From Labilibacter sediminis (GTDB lineage Bacteria > Bacteroidota > Bacteroidia > Bacteroidales > Marinilabiliaceae): a stretch of 64,000 nucleotides of DNA. Location of the stretch: contig NZ_VCHY01000009.1 in the NCBI RefSeq assembly GCF_005877885.1, positions 124,001 through 188,000 of the forward strand, in the 5' to 3' direction. Below the pieces are notes generated by a model. The model saw only the letters and a program-made list of their open reading frames with translations, had not been told where the DNA came from and made no database searches. Positions 26,335 to 35,979 of the stretch are shown piece by piece (positions within the stretch are counted from its first letter, which is position 1; each line of letters starts with the position of its first letter). The position numbers and the translations under genes are program-made.

Positions 26335-26657
26335 TAATTATGCGAATCAATGGTTGAATTTTGTAATTATAATGTGCGAACCGTCTTGTTTAGCTCCTGA
26401 CCTTGTCTGGTGAGCATAAAAACAAGGTTGTTTTATCGTGAAATTGCTTTTGTTTGAGTGCCCGACGATAGGAGGGTGCGAGTTTAAGCGATTTAGATAA
26501 AAGAACCGTAGTTTTTTATAGCTAAGCAGGCACAGTCTTGATCTTCTTTGCTTACTTTCTTAGATCAAGCTAAGAAAGTAAGTCAGGGTTTTAGGGGTGA
26601 AACCCTTGATATTTAGGAGTGTGAACAATTAAAGTTAACACTTGATTATAATTAATT
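26335..26657 (+). repeat. Family B inverted-repeat element, copy B1
   Basis: About 320 bp matching copy B2 at 30138-30453 over most of its length. Its imperfect terminal inverted repeats contain aattatgcgaatca on the left and tgattataattaatt on the right. Internally a 13-bp perfect stem, CTTACTTTCTTAG/CTAAGAAAGTAAG (26551-26563 / 26570-26582), can alternatively be replaced by CTTGATCT/AGATCAAG (26537-26544 / 26562-26569). A third hairpin AGGGTTT/AAACCCT follows. It lies in the amidase-lptD divergent gap. No ORF is seen. Confidence 0.85.
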
Positions 26658-26722
26658 ACGAATTGTTATAAATCAAGGCACTTATTTTATAGAATAAACA
26701 GGTGCTATGATCAATTTTTACT

Positions 26723-26730
26723 TATTTTTG
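26723..26730 (+). promoter_or_regulatory. Bacteroidota -7 promoter element of lptD
   Basis: TATTTTTG fits TAnnTTTG and lies 32 bp before the TTG start at 26762. No good -33 element is visible. Confidence 0.5.
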
Positions 26731-26761
26731 TCAAAACTTGAAAATATAAAGCTCACAAGCA

Positions 26762-29554
26762 TTGGCCCCTATTGATTTCAAAACATATAGCCTGAATACA
26801 AAAAGCATTATCTTAATGCTAAATGTATTGATAATAAATCTGTTACCAAACACAGTTTTTTCACAAGAATTAAACACAGACTCAATTGGTTTAATACTAC
26901 CTCAAGATACTCTGTATTCACCCATAGATTCAACTTCGCTGGTTCCGGATAGTTTACTGGCTAAACCAAAACCATCGCAAGGAATTGGCATAGAAGCTGA
27001 AGTTTTATACGATGCATCCGATTCCATTATTATGACCATGGATGGATCGCGAAAGGTATATTTGTACGGAGATGCTGAAGTAAAGTATTTAGATATTACG
27101 CTTACTGCTGCCTGCATAGAACTTGATCTGGATAGTTCTTTAACCTATGCATACGGAGTTGAAGATTCTGCCGGAGTAGCTACCGGTTTACCGGTTTTTA
27201 CCGACAGTCAGGGTTCCTACGAAATGAGAACCATTAAATACAATTTTAAAAGTAAAAAAGCATTAATTGAGCATGTAGTAACAGAACAGGGAGAAGGATA
27301 TGTTGTAAGTAAAGTAGCCAAAAAAGCACCCGACGATTCTTTTTGTTTAAAGAACGGACACTACAGTACTTGTGATAATCATGATCACCCTCATTTTTAC
27401 CTCAACCTAACAAAAGCAAAAGTAATTCCCGGTAAAAAAACAATTACTGGGCCTGCCTATCTGGTGGTTGAAGATGTTCCAATATATCCTTTAATGATTC
27501 CTTTTGGTTTTGTTCCGGCAACTTCAAGTTACAGCTCCGGTATTATCATGCCTTCCTATGGTGAGGAAAGCAACCGTGGTATATTTTTAAGGGATGGTGG
27601 TTATTACTGGGCTGCCAGCGATTATTTCGATTTAGCTGTTACCGGTGATATTTACGCCAACTCTTCATGGGGATTAAGAGGTGCTTCTAAATATAAATAC
27701 AGATATAAATTCAGTGGTAACGTTAATATTCAATATATAGAAAACGTTTATAGCGAAAAGGATCTTCCGGATTATCGTAAAACAAAGGATTTTTCTGTAA
27801 ACTGGTCGCACCGACAAGACAGTAAAGCAAATCCATACCAAACTTTTTCGGCCAGCGTAAACTTCTCTACCAGCTCGTTTGACCAAAACAACGTAGGTAG
27901 TGTTGTGGATCCAAACCGAATAGCCACCAATACCAAACGATCAAGTATTTCATATAGTCGCAGGTTTGCTGATTTACCTTTTAACTTTTCTGCCAACCTA
28001 TTGGCATCTCAAAATACAAGAGATACCACGGTTAGTTTTACGGCTCCCGATTTAACACTTACCATGAATCGTATTTTTCCGTTTAAAAGAAAAAACCGAA
28101 TAGGAAGTAAAGAAGCCTGGTATGAAAAACTAAGTTTATCGTATACCGGTAATATGAAAAACTACATCAATGCCAAAGAATATGAGTTGAGCGATGCTCA
28201 ATTTCCCCAGGATTGGCAAAATGGTGTAAAACATAGTGTTCCTGTATCTTTAAACTTAAAGATGCTGAAATATTTTACGCTGACTCCCTCTTTTAACTAT
28301 ACTGAAAGATGGTATGCACGCTCCATAACCAAGGAATGGGATGAAGAAAACAACCAAATTGCAATTGCTGATACCACCAACGGTTTTAACCGGGTATATG
28401 ATTATAGCTACTCTGTAAGTACCTCAACCAAGTTTTATACTTTTTATAAACCTTGGGAAAAACTATTTGGAGATAAAGTAAATGCCATTCGCCATGTCAT
28501 GACACCATCGGCAAGTTTATCATACCGTCCGGATTTTGGTGATGAGAAATATGGTTATTACGACTATTTTGAATATTACGATCCCAATCAGGATTCTATT
28601 ATCCGCCATGACTATTCAATATATGAAGGAGCTATTTATGGATCTCCAGGTAGTGGTAAATCCGGATCACTTGGTCTTTCCGTGGGCAACACCCTTGAAA
28701 TGAAGATTAAAAGCGACAGAGACACAACCGGTTTTAAAAAGATAACCATCCTTGAAGGATTAAATTTTTCTACTTCTCATAACTTCCTGGCAGACTCATT
28801 AAAGTGGTCGCGCATTAGCATGAATGGTAGAACTAAAATATTAGGTACCAGCATTAACTTTGGAGCCACCTTTGATCCCTATGCTTTGGATACAACCGCC
28901 ACAGGACAGCCGATACGAATAAATACTTCGCATTTAAAAGCCAATGGTAAACTGGTGCGCCTTGAATCTGCGAACCTTAACTTTGGAATTTCCATCGGTT
29001 CGGAGAAAATTAAAAAGTGGCTTGAAAAACGAAGTGCAGGCGAAAGTTCAGAGGAAGATGAAGAAGAGGATCCTTTAGAAGATGATTACCAGAATCCGTT
29101 GGACAGAATGGACAGGATAGAAGATGAATTTGCCAATACGCGCGGAACAGATCAAACCAAAGCCAGTTTTGATGATGACGGGTATACTAAATTTGAGTTT
29201 CCCTGGAATTTATCATTAAACTATAGCTTTAGGCTAATTAACGGTGACTTTGACAAGGATAAACTTGAGTTTAAAAAGAAGATAACCTCAGATATCAATT
29301 TAAACGGAGATTTTTCGCTTACACCTAAATGGAAATTTTCATTTTCTACGGGTTATAACTTTGATTTAAAAGAAATATCTCATACAAACCTTAGAATATC
29401 AAGGGATCTTCACTGTTGGGGCATGAGCTTTAACCTGGTTCCTGTTGGCAGATATAAGTCTTACTTTTTCTCAATTAGGGTAAACTCATCTCTTCTTCAG
29501 GATTTAAAATATGAAAAGAGAAGCAGTCCGAGAGATAATCCAAACTTTTTTTAA
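26762..29554 (+). CDS. lptD: LptD-like LPS transport outer-membrane protein
   Basis: A large (930-residue) outer-membrane protein of the Bacteroidota LptD/OstA type, which inserts LPS into the outer leaflet. An N-terminal signal sequence is followed by an OstA-like periplasmic beta-jellyroll region (residues about 80-200: YLYGDAEVKYLDITLTAACI; YNFKSKKALIEHVVTEQGEG) and then a long beta-barrel with many aromatic-alternating strands; an acidic EDEEEEDPLEDD loop occurs near 770. The start is uncertain: TTG at 26762 gives a basic plus hydrophobic signal peptide (KTYSLNTKSIILMLN), while the first in-frame ATG (26816) would remove its charged part. Confidence 0.85.
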   Translation: MAPIDFKTYSLNTKSIILMLNVLIINLLPNTVFSQELNTDSIGLILPQDTLYSPIDSTSLVPDSLLAKPKPSQGIGIEAEVLYDASDSIIMTMDGSRKVYLYGDAEVKYLDITLTAACIELDLDSSLTYAYGVEDSAGVATGLPVFTDSQGSYEMRTIKYNFKSKKALIEHVVTEQGEGYVVSKVAKKAPDDSFCLKNGHYSTCDNHDHPHFYLNLTKAKVIPGKKTITGPAYLVVEDVPIYPLMIPFGFVPATSSYSSGIIMPSYGEESNRGIFLRDGGYYWAASDYFDLAVTGDIYANSSWGLRGASKYKYRYKFSGNVNIQYIENVYSEKDLPDYRKTKDFSVNWSHRQDSKANPYQTFSASVNFSTSSFDQNNVGSVVDPNRIATNTKRSSISYSRRFADLPFNFSANLLASQNTRDTTVSFTAPDLTLTMNRIFPFKRKNRIGSKEAWYEKLSLSYTGNMKNYINAKEYELSDAQFPQDWQNGVKHSVPVSLNLKMLKYFTLTPSFNYTERWYARSITKEWDEENNQIAIADTTNGFNRVYDYSYSVSTSTKFYTFYKPWEKLFGDKVNAIRHVMTPSASLSYRPDFGDEKYGYYDYFEYYDPNQDSIIRHDYSIYEGAIYGSPGSGKSGSLGLSVGNTLEMKIKSDRDTTGFKKITILEGLNFSTSHNFLADSLKWSRISMNGRTKILGTSINFGATFDPYALDTTATGQPIRINTSHLKANGKLVRLESANLNFGISIGSEKIKKWLEKRSAGESSEEDEEEDPLEDDYQNPLDRMDRIEDEFANTRGTDQTKASFDDDGYTKFEFPWNLSLNYSFRLINGDFDKDKLEFKKKITSDINLNGDFSLTPKWKFSFSTGYNFDLKEISHTNLRISRDLHCWGMSFNLVPVGRYKSYFFSIRVNSSLLQDLKYEKRSSPRDNPNFF

Positions 29555-29724
29555 CCTGAACGGTTAACTACAAGACAAGCTCGTACTTAAAATATCATTA
29601 TCATGAAACGAACATGTAAATTCAATTATTCAAATTACACACAAGAGAATCGAGAGATCGACGAAGTCAATGATTGAATTTATTTGAGAGTTCCATCTGA
29701 CCATTAAAAAATAAATTTAAACAG

Positions 29725-30102
29725 ATGAAAAAAATTATTAATACAGAAAATGCACCTGCAGCCATAGGTCCGTATAGTCAAGCCATTGAAGCCAACGGCA
29801 CCTTGTACATCTCAGGACAAATTCCTATCAACCCTGAAACAGGTAAAATTGTTGAAGGTGGAATAATTGAGCAAACGGAACAGGTTATGCGTAATATCGA
29901 AGCCATCTTAAAAGAAGCAGGTTATAGTTTTTCAGATGTAGTTAAATCTACCTGTTTACTATCGGACATGAGCAATTTTAAAGACATGAATGAAGTATAT
30001 GGAAAATATTACAGCGAGAATCCTCCTGCCAGAGCTGCATTTGCGGTGAAAGAACTTCCTTTAGGTGTTATGGTAGAAATAGAAACCATCGCTACCAAAT
30101 AA
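29725..30102 (+). CDS. ridA: RidA-family enamine/imine deaminase
   Basis: A 125-residue protein that hydrolyses reactive 2-aminoacrylate-type enamines. Family motifs are APAAIGPYSQAIEANGTLYISGQIP, partly visible as IGPYSQA and SGQIP, the catalytic-site segment NPPARAAFAVKELP (arginine that binds the carboxylate), and the C-terminal GVMVEIETIA. Length is standard for the trimeric RidA. The 170 bp upstream contain a possible hairpin (aaattcaat / attgaattt) in the leader, significance unknown. Confidence 0.95.
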   Translation: MKKIINTENAPAAIGPYSQAIEANGTLYISGQIPINPETGKIVEGGIIEQTEQVMRNIEAILKEAGYSFSDVVKSTCLLSDMSNFKDMNEVYGKYYSENPPARAAFAVKELPLGVMVEIETIATK

Positions 30103-30137
30103 CTTCCCTACAAGAATAAAATTAAAATAAACAATAC

Positions 30138-30453
30138 TAATTTATTCGAATCAAGGGTTAAAAATCGGTATACCGTCTTGTTTTAGCTTCGACCTCGTCT
30201 GGTGAGCATAAAAACAAGGTTGTTTTGTCGTAAAATCGCGACCTGTTTGAGTGCTCGACGAAGGAGAGGACGAGTTTTAGCGATTTAGGCAAGAGAACCG
30301 TAGTTTTTTTTTAGGGAAGCAGGCGCAGTCTTGATCTTCTTTGCTTACTTTCTTAGATCAAGCTAAGAAAGTAAGTCAGGGTTTTAGGGATGAAATCCCT
30401 GAGTGTTTTAGGAATTTACTTTAAGTATTTCAACCCTTGATTCGCATAATTTA
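30138..30453 (+). repeat. Family B inverted-repeat element, copy B2
   Basis: This copy has good terminal inverted repeats (cgaatcaagggtta on the left, caacccttgattcg on the right). It shares with B1 the 13-bp stem CTTACTTTCTTAG/CTAAGAAAGTAAG (30344-30356 / 30363-30375) and the overlapping CTTGATCT/AGATCAAG pairing. Its right end coincides with the TAA stop codon of the SLC13 gene on the minus strand, so the element may have supplied that stop. Confidence 0.88.
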
Positions 30454-32229
30454 TAAATACATATAAGTTAGTATTGTTACCGTTACTATCATATAAATTA
30501 CAGTTAACGGCCACCCTATCTTAAAGAAATCCTTAAAATTATATCCTCCCGGACCATATACCATTAGGTTGGTTTGATATCCTATTGGTGTAAGAAAGTT
30601 TGCCGCAGCAGCAAATGAAACAACCAATGCAAATGGTAAAGGATTTAAGCCTAATGTATGTGCAGCTGTTAATGATATTGGAAACACAATGGCTACTGCT
30701 GCCTTATTGGTAATATATGCTGCCAGCACTGTTGTAACCAGATAAATCCCAAACAAAATAGCCACATTGCCAAACGGAAAAAAGATCGAAATCATCAGGT
30801 CTGCAATCATATCTGCTACACCTGTTTTTATCATCGCTGTTCCCAAAGCCAACGACAAGGCAATAATGACTGCCAGGTTGTAATCAATACTTTTGGGCAG
30901 ATCCTTGGCACTTACCACTTTTAAAATATTAATGACCACCAGCACTACCAATAAGCCCATAAATAACGGGATAATATTAAGTGCCGCCAGAAAAATAGCC
31001 ATTAAGGTTCCACCAAACAGTGTCCATATTTTATAACGTTCAGGCTTACGAACCTCTTTTACCTTTGATATAAGATAAAAATCAAGGTCATCTTGTGAGC
31101 GTGATGAAAAATCATCACCGGCCAATAGCAATAATACATCACCTGCTTTTAATTTAATCTCTTCTATCTTGCCGTTTATTCTTTCTCCATTACGGTGAAT
31201 GGCCAAAAGAACCGAGTCATACTTCCCTCTAAACGGAATATCTTTTACCATTTTTGAGATGAGAGACGAATTATGCGAAATCACAATTTCAACAACATCA
31301 GCGCGCTTTAACTTGCTCATCATACCAACAGATGGAAGCGTTAAACCACTACCATCTGATAATAAATTGGCAATATCTTCTGATTCTCCTGCAAAACGTA
31401 ATAAGTCACCTGCTTCCAGAATAAAATCTTTATCAAATACCTGAAAGGTAAACTTGCCTCGCACCACCTCTGCTAAAAACAAACCTTTGGAATTTCCTAG
31501 TCCGGACTCATCAATGGTTTTACCGGCAAGCTTTGAGCTTTTTCTTATAATGGCTTCAACAACATATTTTCGTTCACTGCCTGGAATATCTTTTGTAATA
31601 GGATTTCGACTAGGCAATAATTTATTCCCAAAGAAAAACAGATACAGAAAACCTATAATAAGCATTGGAAAACCTACCCAAAAGAAATCGAACATATGCA
31701 AAGGTTCCATATCCGGAAAAATCGTTTGATCGATCACCATACCATTTACAATCAGGTTTGTGGATGTTCCAATTAAAGTTACACATCCCCCTAAAATGGC
31801 AGCATACGACAAAGGCAGCAATAGCTTGGATGGTGAAACATTATTACGCTTACTCCAGTTGTGCACATAAGGCATCATTACCGCAACCAGTGGTGTATTA
31901 TTTAAAAAGGCTGAAAAACCACCAATCCATAACATGATCCGCGACAAAAAACCCCGATAACCACTCGTTCGGGGGAATATTCTACTGAAAAATATTTCGA
32001 TAACCGATATCTGTCGTATGGCATCTCCCAATAGCAACAGCATAATAATTACAGCTATTTGCTCATTGGCAAATCCTGCCAATATTTCACTGGGCGTAAG
32101 CACACCAAAGAATCCCAGCACCATTACTGCTACAAAAAAGGTAAAGGCAGCCCCCAACAACTCCTTATATAAAGAGATGAGAATAAAAGCTAAAACAATA
32201 AATACAATGATTACATCAAATTGCTGCAT
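30451..32229 (-). CDS. SLC13-type (DASS) sodium/anion symporter with two RCK_C domains
   Basis: A 592-residue inner-membrane transporter. Two membrane halves (residues about 1-190 and 395-592) flank two cytoplasmic TrkA-C-type domains (about 210-290 and 300-380; EAGDLLRFAGESEDI, LKAGDVLLLLAGDD). Signature loops are NNTPLVAVMMPYV and SYAAILGGCVTLIGTSTNLI in the first half, with FLTPIGYQTNLMVYGPGGY in the second. Related proteins import sulfate, dicarboxylates or other anions with sodium; substrate not resolvable. It appears to be a single-gene unit. Confidence 0.88.
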   Translation of the reverse strand: MQQFDVIIVFIVLAFILISLYKELLGAAFTFFVAVMVLGFFGVLTPSEILAGFANEQIAVIIMLLLLGDAIRQISVIEIFFSRIFPRTSGYRGFLSRIMLWIGGFSAFLNNTPLVAVMMPYVHNWSKRNNVSPSKLLLPLSYAAILGGCVTLIGTSTNLIVNGMVIDQTIFPDMEPLHMFDFFWVGFPMLIIGFLYLFFFGNKLLPSRNPITKDIPGSERKYVVEAIIRKSSKLAGKTIDESGLGNSKGLFLAEVVRGKFTFQVFDKDFILEAGDLLRFAGESEDIANLLSDGSGLTLPSVGMMSKLKRADVVEIVISHNSSLISKMVKDIPFRGKYDSVLLAIHRNGERINGKIEEIKLKAGDVLLLLAGDDFSSRSQDDLDFYLISKVKEVRKPERYKIWTLFGGTLMAIFLAALNIIPLFMGLLVVLVVINILKVVSAKDLPKSIDYNLAVIIALSLALGTAMIKTGVADMIADLMISIFFPFGNVAILFGIYLVTTVLAAYITNKAAVAIVFPISLTAAHTLGLNPLPFALVVSFAAAANFLTPIGYQTNLMVYGPGGYNFKDFFKIGWPLTVIYMIVTVTILTYMYL

Positions 32230-32332
32230 AAAGATTTTTCTGGGTTACTTTGCAAAACAAAAGTAAAAAAATCCTAATAAAAACAGCTTACCACAAGAAA
32301 CGAATTCACATAAAGCTGGTGTGAAAATGAAA

Positions 32333-32372
32333 AAAGCCTGTCTGAATAAATTCAAACAGGCTCTCAATTTTA
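32333..32372 (-). terminator. Terminator of the TonB receptor gene
   Basis: Minus-strand stem AGCCTGTTTGAA against TTCAGACAGGCT with a short loop (about 4 nt), followed by six T. It is about 30 bp past the receptor's stop codon. Confidence 0.9.
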
Positions 32373-32400
32373 TTGCAAAGTAGACTAATGTTTCGGTTGG

Positions 32401-34455
32401 TTAAAAATCCATATTGACTTTAACGCCTGCCCTAACCCACCTTCCGGGTTGTGCAATATGTCCAAAATCGACGTATGTTTTATCCAATAAATTAGATGCT
32501 TCCACATATATGGTGTATTTTGGTTTGGTCCAGTGCAAACGTAAATCAGCCAACCAAAATGGTTCATATTCTTTGTATTCGCTACTCACAGCATCTGTAA
32601 ATCCACCTTCTCTATCCTGATAAAGAAAATTCCATGTTGCTCCAAGATGACTATAAATCTTGTGATCAACCGAAACATTCAGTTTATTTTTTAAGTAATT
32701 AAATACATAAACCGATGTGTAACCCGGAATAGATTCCTTATCCTGATTTAACCAGGCATAATTAATACCTACACGCTGTACAAATAATTCATTGCCTATT
32801 ATTTTTTTAAAGTTTAATACAACACTAGCCTCAACTCCTAATGTATTTATTTTATTAATATTTGATGTAGTATACTTTCCTCCTTCATCAGATTCCAATC
32901 GCCCCCAGTCAATCATATTTTTTCCTTGTCGGTAAAAACCAATCAAGGTTACATTTACACCCTGGTCCAAATACTTCAAACCTGTCTCATAAGTGTATGC
33001 CTCTTCTGGTTTTAAATTAGGATTTCCATCATTAGTACGTCCTTCGTAAAATAAATCGGTAAACGTTGGCATACGGAGCGATTGATTATAGCTTGCTATC
33101 ATTTTTAATTTGTCTGTAAACCAATAGCTCACATCAACACCCGGGAAATACTCTATTCCAAAGCCTAATCCTGAATTGTAGTTCGCCATTACACCAGCTG
33201 AAACAGTAAGGCGCTCATAACTATAAGTATGCTCTAAAAAGAAAGAAGCATTTGAACGAGAGTAAGTTTTCGTAAACATTCCATCCGGCTCACCTGGAAC
33301 ATCAATAGATTTGCTCATATCATACCCTAAAACATTACTCCAAACATGCTCCGAACGAAGATCTCCACCTACTGCAGTTTTACCCAAAGACCATGGAATT
33401 ACCGTATTTATATTGGTACCAAAAACATCGGTTAAATGATAGTTGTGCCCTCCATACCAGGAAGCTGCGTCTTCATAATCACGAAACAACTCAAAGCGAT
33501 CCTGATGACCGCGCCAATACACGGATGGTTTAATTTTTATTTTTCCTTTAGAGGCAAATGCCAAACTGGCAAAAGTGGTTTTATTTTGCTCAAACTGATT
33601 TGGATAAGCAGCAGTATAAAAGGAATTGGCTCCAAATTCTTTATCTGTATAACCTACTTGCAGATCAAGTTTGTTTCCTTGCAAATTTAAACTTCCATGA
33701 TAAAAAATATTGTAGGTAAAAAAATCGGTATTTTCCATGTAACCATCGCTGGAACTAACATTGGCAGCAACATAGTTTTTCATGTCTCCTGAAATAAAGG
33801 TTGTATTCACTCCTACATCATCCAAACCATACTGGCCGGCCATTGCATTAGCTGTTACATTATTATTGTTTTTTGTTCCCGTAATAAAATTAATGGCCCC
33901 GCTAAAGGCATTTGGTCCATGCACTCTGGAACCTGGTCCTTCCAATATTTCAATACGTTCAATACTCTGAATATTTACCGGAAGATTAAGGCTTAAATGC
34001 CCGGTTTGAGGGTCGGTAATATTAATGCCATTGAGCAAAATCATCACCTGATCAAAAGATCCACCCCGGATACTAATATCAGCCTGAACTCCCAATGGTC
34101 CTCTTTGTCGCACATCAACACCCATGGCGTATTTTAGCAAATCCTGTACACTTTGTACCGGCAGTTTCTCAATTTCTTTACGTGATATTACATTCACTAC
34201 CCTTCCTATCTCTGAATACAAAGCTGGTGATCTTTGAGCCGTCACTTCAATTTCGGACAGGTTAACCTCATTTTTAAATTTAGTAGTATCGTTTTGTGCC
34301 AAGACTTCTGTATTACCAATACAACACAAGTATATAACACCTAAAATTGCTATTCTAACTACCTTATTCATCGATACAAAGGCATTGTAACCTTTACCGC
34401 CCCATTGTTTAAACCAGCATGTTTGGTTTAATTGATATACTAATTGTTTCTTCAT
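32401..34455 (-). CDS. TonB-dependent outer-membrane receptor
   Basis: A 684-residue receptor for energised uptake of a siderophore, cobalamin-like or other nutrient. The N-terminal plug begins after the exported region: EVTAQRSPALYSEIGRVV (TonB-box area) and VQDLLKYAMGVDVRQRGPLG, then DISIRGGSFDQVMILLNG, then a 22-strand-type barrel ending NMDF. The 28 residues before the hydrophobic signal (KKQLVYQLNQTCWFKQWGGK) resemble the long W/F-R/K-rich leader on some Bacteroidota TonB receptors, so the ATG at 34455 is kept instead of the internal MNKVVRIAILG. No cobalamin riboswitch was recognised upstream. No SusD partner adjoins it. Confidence 0.85.
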   Translation of the reverse strand: MKKQLVYQLNQTCWFKQWGGKGYNAFVSMNKVVRIAILGVIYLCCIGNTEVLAQNDTTKFKNEVNLSEIEVTAQRSPALYSEIGRVVNVISRKEIEKLPVQSVQDLLKYAMGVDVRQRGPLGVQADISIRGGSFDQVMILLNGINITDPQTGHLSLNLPVNIQSIERIEILEGPGSRVHGPNAFSGAINFITGTKNNNNVTANAMAGQYGLDDVGVNTTFISGDMKNYVAANVSSSDGYMENTDFFTYNIFYHGSLNLQGNKLDLQVGYTDKEFGANSFYTAAYPNQFEQNKTTFASLAFASKGKIKIKPSVYWRGHQDRFELFRDYEDAASWYGGHNYHLTDVFGTNINTVIPWSLGKTAVGGDLRSEHVWSNVLGYDMSKSIDVPGEPDGMFTKTYSRSNASFFLEHTYSYERLTVSAGVMANYNSGLGFGIEYFPGVDVSYWFTDKLKMIASYNQSLRMPTFTDLFYEGRTNDGNPNLKPEEAYTYETGLKYLDQGVNVTLIGFYRQGKNMIDWGRLESDEGGKYTTSNINKINTLGVEASVVLNFKKIIGNELFVQRVGINYAWLNQDKESIPGYTSVYVFNYLKNKLNVSVDHKIYSHLGATWNFLYQDREGGFTDAVSSEYKEYEPFWLADLRLHWTKPKYTIYVEASNLLDKTYVDFGHIAQPGRWVRAGVKVNMDF

Positions 34456-34552
34456 TTTAGTTCTTAAGTTAATTTGGCCGCAAAATTATAAAATATTTAG
34501 CAATAAAAGACCTTTTTGTATTTTATAACTTAATATGGACTTTAGTTGTTCA

Positions 34553-34740
34553 ACCCGCATTATGTATTAGAACTTCGTCATGAGCATTGAATGCACGACC
34601 TGCCAGCCGGCAGGCTGGTAAAACAAGGCTTTACTGAGACGAGGCATAGCATCGTTCTGGTGAGTTGAAGTGAAGCAACAAAGTGTCTTGATTTGAAGTG
34701 ATATCAATGTGTAATAGATTTTCTAATGCATAAAGCGGGT
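34553..34740 (-). repeat. Family A copy A6, inverted, with a 20-bp GC-rich insert
   Basis: It is oriented opposite to the other copies and flanked by TCA (34550-34552 and 34741-34743). Compared with copy A4 (168 bp) it has 188 bp; the exact 20-bp difference is the GC-rich palindrome CCTGCCAGCCGGCAGGCTGG inserted after gcacga. It lies between the divergent TonB receptor and LytS genes. Confidence 0.9.
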
Positions 34741-34899
34741 TCAATGGTTTTGCAGTTGGTTTCATCGAAGAAAAACAGCTCTTTGTCGACAAATTTGTAA
34801 GGATTAAATTCTTTATTGAAGTAACGATAGTTTTATTGGTAGTTTTGTACCTTAAAACGAGTCTAACAAACAGACCTAAGATATATTAGCACTAAAACA

Positions 34900-35979
34900 A
34901 TGACTGAAACGCGCAGCAGTAAATTCAACTTATACATCGTACTAATACATGTACTTTTTTGGACTCTTCTAATTTCGAGTCCCTTGTTTTTTTATTTCAA
35001 TTTTAACTTTAGGTTGATACCAACCCAACAATTTATATTACTTAATGGTCTCATCATCATCATTTTTTACATCAACTATTCTCTTTTTATTCCGCTCTTT
35101 TTTTTCCGAAAACGGTTTATTCTTTACTTTATATCGATAGTTGCTTTACTTGCTGGTGTTATCTTTTTAACCAAAGAATTAGAAGGAACCTTATTACATT
35201 CCATGAGAAAAGAATTTATTGAGGATATGATTAAATTATATCCGAGAGAAAACTTGTTGCAGGATTTTGCTGCGCCTAAAAAACCCCGCTTATTCATGCT
35301 ATTTACTTTGGTATTAATAACCATTGGTTCGAGTATAAAAATAACAAGCAGGTGGTTAAGTGATGAAAAAGAAAAAATTGCCATAAAAAAGGAAAAGATT
35401 AATGCCGAATTATCTTATCTTAAATCACAAATTGATCCTCATTTCTTTTTTAACACACTCAATAACATTTATTCCTTAACCCAGTTAAAATCGGATAAAG
35501 CACCTCAAACAATTCTTAAACTATCGGAACTGATGCGATATAACATTTATGAGGCTGATAAGGAATATGTATTTTTAAAAGAAGAGATTAACTATATTCA
35601 GAATTTTATAGATTTACAGCGTATCCGACTGGCCAAAAGTGTTGATATTGATTTTTACGTAAGAGGAAATATTGGCGAAAAGAAAATTGAACCTTTGCTT
35701 TTTCTTCCTTTTATTGAAAATGCCTTTAAACATGGTATTGACTATGCCAATAACTGCTCTATTGATATTGAAATTACGGTAGAAGATACTGAAATAACCT
35801 TACTTGTTATAAATAGTATTTCTGATGGTAATAAGAAAATATCTAAACAATCGGGTGTTGGACTAAGTAATATTTATAAACGATTAGAATTGCTCTATAA
35901 GGATAAGCATACCTTAACTATCAATGAAAATGACAAAAGGTTTATGGTTAAACTAATTCTTGAAATAAATGATCATTAA
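34900..35979 (+). CDS. LytS-type sensor histidine kinase
   Basis: A 359-residue membrane kinase. Four N-terminal hydrophobic helices (to about residue 145) are followed by a His_kinase (LytS/YehU) domain: LKSQIDPHFFFNTLNNIYSL contains the phosphoacceptor His, FLPFIENAFKHGID is the N box, and GVGLSNIYKRLELLY the G box. It overlaps the downstream response regulator gene by 11 bp, a clear two-component pair. The signal sensed is not known. Confidence 0.92.
   Translation: MTETRSSKFNLYIVLIHVLFWTLLISSPLFFYFNFNFRLIPTQQFILLNGLIIIIFYINYSLFIPLFFFRKRFILYFISIVALLAGVIFLTKELEGTLLHSMRKEFIEDMIKLYPRENLLQDFAAPKKPRLFMLFTLVLITIGSSIKITSRWLSDEKEKIAIKKEKINAELSYLKSQIDPHFFFNTLNNIYSLTQLKSDKAPQTILKLSELMRYNIYEADKEYVFLKEEINYIQNFIDLQRIRLAKSVDIDFYVRGNIGEKKIEPLLFLPFIENAFKHGIDYANNCSIDIEITVEDTEITLLVINSISDGNKKISKQSGVGLSNIYKRLELLYKDKHTLTINENDKRFMVKLILEINDH

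Noticed and set aside
34456-34552. Cobalamin or other riboswitch upstream of the TonB receptor
   Set aside because: No conserved core or pairing pattern was found; the region is AT-rich followed by copy A6.
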